Positions 18,303 to 26,479 of a stretch of 64,000 nucleotides of DNA are shown here, piece by piece. The stretch is from positions 58,051 through 122,050 of the forward strand of contig JACIYT010000006.1 of the NCBI GenBank assembly GCA_014359765.1, given 5' to 3'. The notes beneath the pieces are model-generated. The model saw only the letters and a program-made list of their open reading frames with translations. It did not search any database and was not told the DNA's origin. Origin of the DNA: Roseovarius sp. GTDB taxonomy: Bacteria > Pseudomonadota > Alphaproteobacteria > Rhodobacterales > Rhodobacteraceae. The position numbers were made by a program, and so were the translations under genes. Numbering within the stretch: position 1 is the first letter of the stretch; each line of letters begins with the position of its first letter.

Positions 18303-19661
18303 ATGAGAGAGGTTCTTCATATCGTCGGCGGCGGCATGGCCGGATCGGAGGCAGCCTGGCAGGCGGCCCGCATGGGTGTGGAGGTGGTGATCCACGAAAT
18401 GCGCCCGAAGGTCGCGACCTTCGCGCATCGCACCGGCCACCTGGCCGAGATGGTCTGCTCCAATTCGTTCCGCTCGGACGATGACGCGCAGAACGCCGTG
18501 GGCCTGCTGCACTGGGAGATGCGCGCCGCGGGCGGCATCATCATGGAGATGGCCGATCGCCACCGTCTGCCCGCGGGCGGCGCGCTCGCCGTGGACCGCG
18601 AGGCCTTTGCGCGCGCGGTGACCGAGCGGCTGCGCGCGCACCCGAAGATCACCTTGGAAACCACTGAAATTACATCGCTTCCCGAGAACGGCAACTGGAT
18701 TTTCGCCACCGGCCCGCTGACCTCGGACGCGCTCGGACAGGCCATCGCGCGGGAGACCGGCTCCGAGGCGCTGGCCTTTTTCGACGCCATCGCCCCGATC
18801 GTGCATTTCGACAGCATCGACATGGGCCGCGCCTGGCGGCAATCGCGCTACGACAAGGGCGCGACCGAGGAAGAGCGCACCGCCTATATCAACTGCCCGA
18901 TGGATCGCGATCAATACGAGGCCTTCATCGACGCGCTGCTCGCCGCCGAAAAGACCGCGTTTCACGAGGGCGAGGACGCGCCCTATTTCGACGGCTGCCT
19001 GCCCATCGAGGTCATGGCCGAGCGCGGGCGCGAGACGCTGCGCCACGGACCGATGAAGCCCGTGGGCCTCACCAACCCGCACGCGCCGGATGTGAAACCC
19101 CATGCCGTCGTGCAATTGCGCCGCGACAATGCGCTCGGCACGCTCTACAATATCGTGGGCTTTCAGACCAAGATGAAACATGGCGCGCAAACCTCTGTTT
19201 TCCGGATGATTCCAGGGCTCGAAAATGCACGGTTCGCGCGCCTTGGCGGGATCCACCGCAACACCTTTCTCAATTCACCGACGCTGCTCGACCGGCAGAT
19301 GCGCCTGCGCAGCCGGCCTCACATCCGCTTTGCCGGGCAGATCACCGGGGTGGAGGGCTATGTGGAATCGGCCGCCATGGGCCTGCTCGCCGGACGGCTC
19401 GCGGCGGCCGAGATCCTCGGGCGCGCGCTGCCCGACGTGCCGCAGGACAGCGCCATGGGCGCGCTCCTTCACCACATCACCGGCGGCGCGGAGGCCAGGA
19501 GCTTTCAGCCCATGAACGTCAATTTCGGCCTCTTCCGCCCGGTCGAGGGGCTCAGGGGCGGGCGGCGCGGACGCGTCGATCGCTACCGGGCCTATACCGA
19601 CCGGGCCAAGGCCGCATGGCGCGGCTGGCTCAATGCCCAGGACATGAGCTTTGCCTCGTAA
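18303..19661 (+). CDS. trmFO: Folate-dependent tRNA (uracil-54-C5)-methyltransferase
   Basis: Forms m5U54 (ribothymidine) in the T-loop of tRNA using methylenetetrahydrofolate and FADH2. 452 aa. The N-terminal dinucleotide-binding site is [18 protein letters not shown]. The catalytic Cys region [11 protein letters not shown] and the conserved [16 protein letters not shown] are present, as is the C-terminal FAD-closing segment [19 protein letters not shown]. The start at 18303 directly follows the crotonase gene. gluQRS follows after 12 bp, making a small tRNA-modification pair. Confidence 0.96.
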   Translation: MREVLHIVGGGMAGSEAAWQAARMGVEVVIHEMRPKVATFAHRTGHLAEMVCSNSFRSDDDAQNAVGLLHWEMRAAGGIIMEMADRHRLPAGGALAVDREAFARAVTERLRAHPKITLETTEITSLPENGNWIFATGPLTSDALGQAIARETGSEALAFFDAIAPIVHFDSIDMGRAWRQSRYDKGATEEERTAYINCPMDRDQYEAFIDALLAAEKTAFHEGEDAPYFDGCLPIEVMAERGRETLRHGPMKPVGLTNPHAPDVKPHAVVQLRRDNALGTLYNIVGFQTKMKHGAQTSVFRMIPGLENARFARLGGIHRNTFLNSPTLLDRQMRLRSRPHIRFAGQITGVEGYVESAAMGLLAGRLAAAEILGRALPDVPQDSAMGALLHHITGGAEARSFQPMNVNFGLFRPVEGLRGGRRGRVDRYRAYTDRAKAAWRGWLNAQDMSFAS

Positions 19662-19673
19662 CCGATTGCGTTC

Positions 19674-20507
19674 ATGTTCATAACGCGATTTGCACCCTCA
19701 CCGACAGGACCGCTGCACCTGGGCCATGCCTTCTCGGCGATGCTGGCGCATGACCGGGCGCGGGCGGCCGGCGGAAGGTTTCTTCTGCGCATCGACGATC
19801 TCGACCGCAGCCGCTGTCGCGCCGAATGGGAGGCGCGGATTTTCGACGATCTGCGCTGGCTCGGCCTCGCCTGGCCCGAGCCGGTGCTGCGCCAGTCCGC
19901 CCGCCTGCCGCGCTACCGTGGCGCGCTGCGATCGCTCTGGGGGCGCGGCCTGCTCTACCCTTGCCGCTGCACCCGCGCCGATATCCGCGCCGCCGCCTCC
20001 GCCCCGCAGGAGGGCGCGCCCCTGCACGGGCCCGACGGGATCATCTACCCCGGCACCTGCCGCCCGCGAACCGCGCCCACAGGCCCGATGCCGGATGGCA
20101 TGGCGCTTCGCCTCGATATGGCGCGCGCCGTGCGACTTGCCGGCGAGAACCTGAAATTCCTCGATAATGGCGTGGAAATTCGCGTGCCCGATCTGGTCGA
20201 AACAGTGGGCGACGTGGTCCTCGCACGGCGGGATCTGGGCGCATCCTATCATCTCGCGGTGGTGCTCGACGATGCCGACCAGCAGATCACCGACGTGATC
20301 CGGGGCGAGGATCTGCGCGATGCCACGCGGATTCACGTTCTCCTCCAGCGGCTTCTCGGCCTTCCCGTCCCCGCCTATCACCATCACCGCCTGATCCGCG
20401 ACGCGCAGGGACGCCGCCTGGCCAAGCGCGACGACGCGCGCGCCATCGCCACCTACCGCGCCGAGGGGGCGCGCCCGCAGGACATCCGCGCCATGGTCGG
20501 GCTGTGA
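19674..20507 (+). CDS. gluQ: Glutamyl-queuosine tRNA(Asp) synthetase
   Basis: 277-aa paralogue of the GluRS catalytic domain that attaches glutamate to queuosine at position 34 of tRNA-Asp. It has the HIGH-type motif FAPSPTGPLHLGHAFSA at the N-terminus, Zn ligands in the YPCRCTR and YPGTC segments, and a KMSKS-like LAKRDDA near the C-terminus. It lacks the anticodon-binding domain of true GluRS, which fixes the identity. It lies 12 bp after trmFO and is probably co-transcribed. Confidence 0.95.
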   Translation: MFITRFAPSPTGPLHLGHAFSAMLAHDRARAAGGRFLLRIDDLDRSRCRAEWEARIFDDLRWLGLAWPEPVLRQSARLPRYRGALRSLWGRGLLYPCRCTRADIRAAASAPQEGAPLHGPDGIIYPGTCRPRTAPTGPMPDGMALRLDMARAVRLAGENLKFLDNGVEIRVPDLVETVGDVVLARRDLGASYHLAVVLDDADQQITDVIRGEDLRDATRIHVLLQRLLGLPVPAYHHHRLIRDAQGRRLAKRDDARAIATYRAEGARPQDIRAMVGL

Positions 20508-20670
20508 CGCGGGAGGCGGGCCGGGGTGAGGTTAACCAGATACCGCGAATTTTAGATACATCTGCCTTAAATTGTGCGAGTCTTGCCGCATCGCCCGCCC
20601 CGGCAAGCCGGCCTTGACCAGCCCGCCCCGAGGCTCGGGCGCAGGAAAGCGATCGGTAAAGGGTGGTGTC

Positions 20671-21309
20671 ATGTGGGATGATCGACGCGACGCGAACGGC
20701 ATGGGAACCCCGGGCGATGCGCGTCTCGAGGCTGAGCTGCGCGCCTTCCTCGCCCATTGGGACGCCTGCCGCAAGGGTCGCGACGTGCCCAACCGCTCCG
20801 ATATCGACCCGCGCCGCATCGCGCCACTGCTGTCGAGCACCTTCATCGTCGAGCGGATTGCGCCGGGGGTGGTCCGGCTGCGCCTCGCGGGGATGGATCT
20901 CGGCGATCTGATGGGCATGGACGTGCGCGGAATGCCGCTGTGCAGCTTCATCGCGCCCGAATCGCGCGCGGAATTCGCGCGCCACCTGGTCGATCTCTTC
21001 GACGGTCCGGCAATCGCGCGCCTCGCCCTGCGCAGCCGCGCCTCGATCGGACGCCCCGCGCTCGCAGGCACGATGCTGCTTCTGCCGCTGCGCAGCGATC
21101 TCGGTGACATCTCGCGCGCGCTCGGCTGTCTCGTGACCCACGGCCCGATCGGCCGTCCGGCGCGCCGTTTCGATATCGAGAGCGTGTCCGTCCAGCCGCT
21201 ATCCGCGACGACGAAGCCCGCCGCCCTCACGGTGATTGCGGGGACGGGGACGCGAACGGCAGCGACGAATGCCGCGCGGTTGCGCGGGCATCTTCGCATC
21301 GTGAGCTGA
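20671..21309 (+). CDS. PAS domain protein (PAS_5 type)
   Basis: 212-aa protein dominated by one PAS domain of the PAS_5 type common in Alphaproteobacteria (about residues 20-155): LAHWDACRKGRDVPNRSDIDP leads into FIVERIAPGVVRLRLAGM and DLMGMDVRGMPL. There is no kinase, HTH or GGDEF output domain, so it may act by protein contact. The low-GC gap before it (20508-20670) probably holds its promoter. The start at 20671 has AAAGGGTGG; an in-frame start at 20572 would add a Pro/Gly-rich stretch without homology. Confidence 0.82.
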   Translation: MWDDRRDANGMGTPGDARLEAELRAFLAHWDACRKGRDVPNRSDIDPRRIAPLLSSTFIVERIAPGVVRLRLAGMDLGDLMGMDVRGMPLCSFIAPESRAEFARHLVDLFDGPAIARLALRSRASIGRPALAGTMLLLPLRSDLGDISRALGCLVTHGPIGRPARRFDIESVSVQPLSATTKPAALTVIAGTGTRTAATNAARLRGHLRIVS

Positions 21310-21314
21310 AGAAC

Positions 21315-21333
21315 CGCGGCGCGCGCCGCGTTT
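21315..21333. terminator. Bidirectional hairpin between convergent genes
   Basis: CGCGGCGCGCGCCGCG (21315-21330) is a perfect palindrome able to form a GC-only stem, followed by TTT on the plus strand. It lies in the 23-bp gap between the PAS gene and the convergent DUF1330 gene. The short T-run makes termination likely but not certain. Confidence 0.5.
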
Positions 21334-21623
21334 CAGCCCGCCTCGATCTCGACGATCACCAGATCGCGCTCGGACGCGCCGCGCGCATGTGCGAGCGCCG
21401 CCTGGTATTCAGCACTGCGATAGCAGGCCTCCGCCGCCTCGAGCGAGGGAAACCGCGCCACCACGTTGCGCGCATGATCGCGCCCCTCGAGCTGCACATG
21501 GCGCCCGCCCCGAGCGAGGAACGTGCCGCCATGGCGGGCGATGGCGGGCCCCGCCAACGCGGCGTAGCGGCCGTAGGCCTCGGCATCGGTGACGGTCACA
21601 TGGGCAATCCAGAGTGCGGGCAT
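21333..21623 (-). CDS. DUF1330 family protein
   Basis: 96-aa single-domain protein of the DUF1330 family, a ferredoxin-like (dimeric alpha-beta barrel) fold of unclear function. It shows the usual pattern MPALWIAHVTVTDAEAYGRYAALA, GGTFLARGG, and a second half FPSLEAAEACYRSAEYQAAL. It is probably the last gene of an alaS-led unit: a 53-aa ORF coupled to alaS ends 20 bp before it. Confidence 0.9.
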   Translation of the reverse strand: MPALWIAHVTVTDAEAYGRYAALAGPAIARHGGTFLARGGRHVQLEGRDHARNVVARFPSLEAAEACYRSAEYQAALAHARGASERDLVIVEIEAG

Positions 21624-21643
21624 GAGCAGTTCCTCGATCCGGG

Positions 21644-21805
21644 TCAGACGCCGTCAACCGTCACCAGATCGCGCGCGCTTGGTGCGATCGCGCGCGGCCG
21701 GATGCGTTGACGGGCATCGAATTGGTCGTTCGGTTGGGAAAGGGCACGGGCCGGGTATGCCTGCGGATCGTTGACCCAGATCCACACGATGACATCGGCG
21801 CTCAT
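21644..21805 (-). CDS. Small hypothetical protein coupled to alaS
   Basis: 53-codon ORF whose ATG overlaps the alaS stop codon (ATGA). The product begins [20 protein letters not shown], is basic in the middle (RQRIRPR) and ends DLVTVDGV. I do not recognise it. The ATGA overlap and the same-strand DUF1330 gene 20 bp later favour real translation, but the length is short and no conservation can be checked here. Confidence 0.45.
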   Translation of the reverse strand: MSADVIVWIWVNDPQAYPARALSQPNDQFDARQRIRPRAIAPSARDLVTVDGV

Positions 21806-24480
21806 ACCCGCCCCCCATGGGCCGTGAGAACCTTCTCCGCCGCCGCGATCGCCGCTTCGGCACCGCCGATATCGCTTCCGCCGCCCTGCGCGAGATCGGC
21901 ACGACCGCCACCGCCCTTGCCGCCGAGCGCGGGCACCGCCGCGCGCACCAGATCGACCGCCGATATGCGGTCCACGAGATCGCCGGTGACGCCCGCCGCA
22001 ACCGCCACCTTGCCGCCGGTATCGGCCAGCAACAGGATCACGCCGCTGCCCACACGCTGCTTCATCTCGTCGATCAGCGGCGGAAGATCGCGCCCCTCCA
22101 CACCGGCGAGAACCTGCGCGAGAAAGCGCACGCCGCCCACCTCACGCGCCTCCGGCGCCCCGGCCTGCGAGGCGCCACCCGCCATCGCCAGATCGCGGCG
22201 CAACTGCGCCACCTCATTGGCGAGCGTCCGCCGCTCCTCGATCAGCGCGCGCACACGCGCGGGCACATCCTCGGGCCGTGCCTTGATCTCGGCGGCCACG
22301 GCCCCGAGCCGCGTCGCCTGCGCGCGCAGATGCGCGACCGCCGCTGCCCCGGTGAGCGCCTCGATCCGCCGCACACCGGCGCTTGATGCGCTCTCGCCGA
22401 TGATGACGAAGGTCCCGATATCGCCGGTCTGGCGCACATGGGTGCCGCCGCAAAGCTCGATCGAATAGGTCGCGCCATTGGCGCCCTTGCCCGACCCTTC
22501 GAGCGTGCCCATCGACACGACCCGCACCTCGTCGCCGTATTTCTCGCCAAAGAGCGCCTGCGCGCCAATGGCGCGGGCATCGTCCGGTGTCATGATCCGC
22601 GTGGTGACCGGGCTGTTCTGGCGGATGAAGGCGTTGACCTCGGCCTCGATCGCGACGAGCTCCGCCTCGTCGATCGCCCCGGCATGGCTGAAGTCAAAGC
22701 GCAGCCGGTCCGGGGCATTGAGCGATCCGCGCTGCGCGACATGATCGCCGAGCGCGCGGCGCAGTGCCTCGTGCAGCAGGTGGGTGGCCGAATGATTGGC
22801 GCGAATCGCGCTCCGCCGGGCGTGATCCACGACGAGGCGCGCGGCCTGGTCGGCGCTGATCTCACCGGCCTCGATCTCGGCCACATGCGCGAAAACGTCC
22901 GCGATCCTGCGCGTGTCGAGCACCCGCGCGCGCCCCGTCGCCGTCTCGATCACCCCGGTATCGCCGACCTGGCCGCCGGCCTCGGCGTAGAATGGTGTCT
23001 GGTTCACGACGATCTGAACCTGCGCGCCCCTGGCCGCGCTCCGGACCGCGCCGCCATCCGCGACGAGCGCCACGATCCGTCCTTCGGCGCTTTCGGTGTC
23101 ATAACCGAGAAATTCGGTCGCGCCCTTGTCCTCGGCGATGTCGAACCACACCGCCTGATCGGCCGCCGCGCCCGTGCCCGCCCAGGCCGCCCGGGCCTTG
23201 GCCTTCTGTGCGGCCATGGCGGCATCGAACCCCGCAGTATCGACGCCTCGCCCCTTCTCGCGCAGCGCGTCCTGCGTCAGATCGAGCGGGAAACCATAGG
23301 TATCATAGAGCCGGAACGCCGCCTCGCCGGGCAGCGCCGCTCCCTCGGGAAGCCTCTCGAGCTCCTCGTCCAGCAACCGCAAGCCGCGCTCGAGCGTCTG
23401 GCGAAAGCGCGTCTCCTCGAGGCGCAGCGTCTCCTCGATCAGCGTTTGCGCGCGGCCGAGCTCGGGGAAGGCCTGGCCCATCTGCGCCACCAGCGCCGGC
23501 ACCAGCCGGTGCATGACCGGATCCTTCGCCCCCAGCATATGCGCATGGCGCATCGCGCGGCGCATGATCCGGCGCAACACATAGCCGCGCCCCTCGTTCG
23601 AGGGCATCACCCCGTCGGCGATGAGGAACGAGGTCGAGCGCAGGTGGTCGGCGATCACCCGGTGATGCACGCGCCCCGGCCCGTCCGGGTCCTGACTGGT
23701 GACATGGGCGCTGGCCTCGATCAGGCTGCGCATGAGGTCGGTGTCGTAATTGTCGTGCTTGCCCTGCAGCAGCGCGCCGATCCGCTCGAGCCCCATGCCT
23801 GTGTCGATCGACTGCATGTCGAGCGCGCGCATCGAACCATCCTCGAACCGCTCGTTCTGCATGAAGACGAGGTTCCATATCTCGATGAACCGGTCGCCAT
23901 CCTCGTCCGCGCTGCCCGGCGGCCCGCCTGCGATCCCGGGGCCGTGATCGTAGAAGATCTCGGTGCAGGGCCCGCAGGGGCCCGTCGGGCCCATCGACCA
24001 GAAATTGTCGTCCGTGGCGATGCGGATGATCCGTTCGTCGGGCAGGCCCGCGTATTTCTTCCAGATCGCGGCCGCCTCGTCATCGGTGTGATAAACCGTC
24101 ACCAGAAGCCGCGACTTGTCGATGCCGAAATCGCGCGTGAGAAGATCCCAGGCAAAGGGGATCGCCTGCTCCTTGAAATAGTCTCCGAAACTGAAATTTC
24201 CCAGCATTTCAAAGAAGGTATGGTGACGCGCGGTGTAGCCCACATTGTCGAGATCGTTGTGCTTGCCCCCCGCGCGCACGCATTTCTGGCTGCTTGTGGC
24301 GCGCACGTAATCACGGTGTTCGACCCCGGTGAAACAGTTCTTGAACTGCACCATGCCGGAATTGGTGAACATCAAGGTCGGATCGTTGCGCGGCACCAGG
24401 GGAGAGCTCTCGACGATCCGGTGATCGTTGCGCTCGAAGAAGCTCAGAAAGGTGGAGCGAATCTCGTTCAGCGTGGGCAT
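21802..24480 (-). CDS. alaS: Alanyl-tRNA synthetase
   Basis: Charges tRNA-Ala. 892 aa, the normal length. The class II catalytic core occupies the first ~440 residues ([16 protein letters not shown], motif 1; [42 protein letters not shown] across motif 2). The editing domain has the Zn-binding [12 protein letters not shown] and [11 protein letters not shown]. The C-terminal C-Ala domain ends [15 protein letters not shown]. It follows recA by 96 bp on the same strand, an arrangement often seen in Alphaproteobacteria. Confidence 0.98.
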   Translation of the reverse strand: MPTLNEIRSTFLSFFERNDHRIVESSPLVPRNDPTLMFTNSGMVQFKNCFTGVEHRDYVRATSSQKCVRAGGKHNDLDNVGYTARHHTFFEMLGNFSFGDYFKEQAIPFAWDLLTRDFGIDKSRLLVTVYHTDDEAAAIWKKYAGLPDERIIRIATDDNFWSMGPTGPCGPCTEIFYDHGPGIAGGPPGSADEDGDRFIEIWNLVFMQNERFEDGSMRALDMQSIDTGMGLERIGALLQGKHDNYDTDLMRSLIEASAHVTSQDPDGPGRVHHRVIADHLRSTSFLIADGVMPSNEGRGYVLRRIMRRAMRHAHMLGAKDPVMHRLVPALVAQMGQAFPELGRAQTLIEETLRLEETRFRQTLERGLRLLDEELERLPEGAALPGEAAFRLYDTYGFPLDLTQDALREKGRGVDTAGFDAAMAAQKAKARAAWAGTGAAADQAVWFDIAEDKGATEFLGYDTESAEGRIVALVADGGAVRSAARGAQVQIVVNQTPFYAEAGGQVGDTGVIETATGRARVLDTRRIADVFAHVAEIEAGEISADQAARLVVDHARRSAIRANHSATHLLHEALRRALGDHVAQRGSLNAPDRLRFDFSHAGAIDEAELVAIEAEVNAFIRQNSPVTTRIMTPDDARAIGAQALFGEKYGDEVRVVSMGTLEGSGKGANGATYSIELCGGTHVRQTGDIGTFVIIGESASSAGVRRIEALTGAAAVAHLRAQATRLGAVAAEIKARPEDVPARVRALIEERRTLANEVAQLRRDLAMAGGASQAGAPEAREVGGVRFLAQVLAGVEGRDLPPLIDEMKQRVGSGVILLLADTGGKVAVAAGVTGDLVDRISAVDLVRAAVPALGGKGGGGRADLAQGGGSDIGGAEAAIAAAEKVLTAHGGRV

Positions 24481-24576
24481 GGCGATGGCTTCTTGCTGGA
24501 AAGGGCTGCGGTCGCAACGATGTATCCCCGCGCGCGGGTCATGTCCACCGTTGAAACCCGCGGCGAGGCCGGGCGC

Positions 24577-25647
24577 TCAGATATCCATCACATCCGCCGA
24601 ATCACCCGCCGACATGCTGAAATCGAGCCCGTGAGCCGCCCTGATCTTGTCCTCGATCTCATCTGCGACTTGCGGATTCTCCTTGAGATAGGCCTTGGCA
24701 TTCTCGCGCCCCTGCCCGATCCGCTGGTCGCCATAGCTGAACCAGCTTCCGGATTTCTCGACCACCCCCGCCTTCACGCCCATATCGAGCAGCTCGCCGG
24801 TCTTCGAGATTCCCTCGCCATACATGATGTCGAACTCGACCTGCTTGAAGGGCGGCGCCACCTTGTTCTTGACCACCTTGACACGGGTCGCGTTGCCGAC
24901 CACCTCGTCGCGGTCCTTGATGGCTCCGGTCCGGCGGATATCGAGCCGCACCGAGCTGTAGAACTTGAGCGCATTGCCCCCCGTCGTCGTTTCAGGGCTG
25001 CCGAACATGACCCCGATCTTCATCCGGATCTGATTGATGAAGATGACGGTGCATTTCGTGCGGCTGATCGAACCGGTGAGCTTGCGCATCGCCTGGCTCA
25101 TGAGCCGCGCGTGAACACCAACGCTCGAATCACCCATCTCACCCTCGAGTTCGGACTTCGGGGTGAGCGCCGCCACCGAATCCACCACGATCAGGCTGAC
25201 CGCGCCCGAACGCACCAGCGTATCGACGATCTCGAGGGCCTGCTCGCCGGTATCGGGCTGCGAGATCAGCAACTCCTCCAGATCGACCCCGAGCTTGCGT
25301 GCATAGATCGGATCGAGCGCGTGTTCCGCATCCACGAAGGCGCATACCCCGCCCTTTTTCTGCTCCTCCGCCACGCAATGCAGGGTCAGCGTGGTCTTTC
25401 CCGAACTCTCCGGCCCGTAGATCTCGATGATGCGGCCCTTGGGAATGCCGCCGATTCCGAGCGCGATATCGAGGCCGATGGAACCGGTCGATGTCGCCTC
25501 GATATCGGCCACGGGATTGTCGCGGCCGAGCTTCATGATCGACCCCTTGCCGAATTGCCGCTCGATCTGGGCGAGCGCGCTGTCGAGGGCCTTCTGCCTG
25601 TCGGCGCTGCGTTTGTTGTCCATCGAGAGAAGATCCGCCGTTGCCAT
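24577..25647 (-). CDS. recA: Recombinase RecA
   Basis: 356-aa DNA strand-exchange ATPase and LexA coprotease. Walker A is [10 protein letters not shown]; Walker B is the [10 protein letters not shown] region; loop L1/L2 segments ([19 protein letters not shown] and [16 protein letters not shown]) and the C-terminal acidic end MDI are intact. The start at 25647 ([21 protein letters not shown]) matches alphaproteobacterial RecA and has GGAG upstream. Regulation is visible: an SOS box and a matching promoter lie 50-100 bp upstream. In R. capsulatus RecA is also needed by recipients of GTA DNA. Confidence 0.98.
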   Translation of the reverse strand: MATADLLSMDNKRSADRQKALDSALAQIERQFGKGSIMKLGRDNPVADIEATSTGSIGLDIALGIGGIPKGRIIEIYGPESSGKTTLTLHCVAEEQKKGGVCAFVDAEHALDPIYARKLGVDLEELLISQPDTGEQALEIVDTLVRSGAVSLIVVDSVAALTPKSELEGEMGDSSVGVHARLMSQAMRKLTGSISRTKCTVIFINQIRMKIGVMFGSPETTTGGNALKFYSSVRLDIRRTGAIKDRDEVVGNATRVKVVKNKVAPPFKQVEFDIMYGEGISKTGELLDMGVKAGVVEKSGSWFSYGDQRIGQGRENAKAYLKENPQVADEIEDKIRAAHGLDFSMSAGDSADVMDI

Positions 25648-25698
25648 ATGTTCGCTCCGTTATTTCACAGGCCGCCCATTGCGGCAATGCCTGGCCGT

Positions 25699-25713
25699 GT
25701 TCGCCGCATGTTC
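25699..25713 (-). promoter_or_regulatory. LexA (SOS) box of recA
   Basis: GTTC-GCCGCAT-GTTC, a perfect match to the GTTC-N7-GTTC LexA site described for Rhodobacter and related Alphaproteobacteria. It lies 7 bp downstream of the -10 element of the recA promoter, where bound LexA would block transcription. Confidence 0.88.
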
Positions 25714-25719
25714 CGTTTC

Positions 25720-25748
25720 ACTATGAGACCAGAAGGCGAACATGGCAA
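25720..25748 (-). promoter_or_regulatory. recA promoter
   Basis: On the minus strand, -35 TTGCCA (plus positions 25743-25748) and -10 CATAGT (25720-25725) are separated by exactly 17 bp. Five and four of six positions match the sigma-70 consensus. The SOS box follows immediately downstream. Confidence 0.65.
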
Positions 25749-25837
25749 CCGGAAAACCGCTCGTGACATGATCGTGTGCAAAGCTTAACAAGAGGTTACG
25801 ACCTCACGATTTGCGGTCTTCGGTGAAAGGTTCGTGG

Positions 25838-26479
25838 TTGCTGATCTTCGCGAGGCAGAAACTTGTCTTCCTGTCGGTGCCCAAGACCGGCAGCACGGCC
25901 TATGCGACGGCCCTGGGCAGGCACGCTGCGGTGGTCGTGTCGGCGCCACCCGAATTGAAACACGCGCCGCTGTTTCGCTACAATCGGTTCTTCCGGCAGA
26001 TGGTGGAGCGTTTCGTCGGGCCCGATGTGCGTATTGTCGCCGTCATGCGGGAGCCGCTGGACTGGCTCGGCAGCTGGTATCGCTACCGGAGCCGCGAGGA
26101 GCTGCGCGGCCACCCCAACAGCACGCACGGCATGTCTTTCGACAGTTTCGTGCAGTCCTATTGCGACCCGGAGCCACCCGATTTCGCAAGGGTGGGTGCC
26201 CAGGCAAAGTTCCTCGAACCCCAGCGTAACGGCACGAGGGTGACGCATCTCTTTCGCTACGAGGATCAGGCCGCGCTGCAACGCTTTCTCGGGAATGCTC
26301 TTGGTGTAACGGTCTCCCCCGAGATAACGAATCCCTCTCCCGAGCGCGGGCTTGCCTTGTCGCCGGGCACTCGGGACCGTCTCTACCGGACCTGCGCCGC
26401 CGATTTCGCGCTTTACGACAGTATCGGGCCGGATGGCAGCCATGACATGCCTCGACCAGGGCGCCGCAACACCAGCTGA
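25838..26479 (+). CDS. Sulfotransferase-like P-loop protein
   Basis: 213-aa protein with a sulfotransferase-type PAPS-binding loop near the N-terminus (FLSVPKTGSTAYATAL) and a second conserved region, VAVMREPLDWLGSWYRYRSR, equivalent to the 3'-phosphate-binding motif. Family members are often mislabelled gamma-glutamyl kinase. The substrate is unknown. I chose the TTG at 25838 because GAAAGG lies 7 bp upstream and relatives start at this point; the frame is open to a TTG at 25811. It is divergent from recA and ends flush with the convergent cckA gene. Confidence 0.72.
   Translation: MLIFARQKLVFLSVPKTGSTAYATALGRHAAVVVSAPPELKHAPLFRYNRFFRQMVERFVGPDVRIVAVMREPLDWLGSWYRYRSREELRGHPNSTHGMSFDSFVQSYCDPEPPDFARVGAQAKFLEPQRNGTRVTHLFRYEDQAALQRFLGNALGVTVSPEITNPSPERGLALSPGTRDRLYRTCAADFALYDSIGPDGSHDMPRPGRRNTS

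Noticed and set aside
16998..19256. 752-codon open frame on the minus strand across trmFO and the crotonase gene
   Set aside because: Only its last 139 codons match a family (PaaI thioesterase, with its own ribosome site). The rest is antisense to trmFO and arises from high-GC third positions.
22438..25788. 1116-codon plus-strand open frame opposite alaS and recA
   Set aside because: Composition is Arg/His/Asp-rich with no domain, and both genes beneath it are unmistakable. It is a mirror of their codon use.
25785..25799. TTAA-CAAGAGG-TTAC as a CtrA site between recA and the sulfotransferase-like gene
   Set aside because: One mismatch in the second half-site and no supporting context; kept out of the feature list, unlike the perfect site before cckA.
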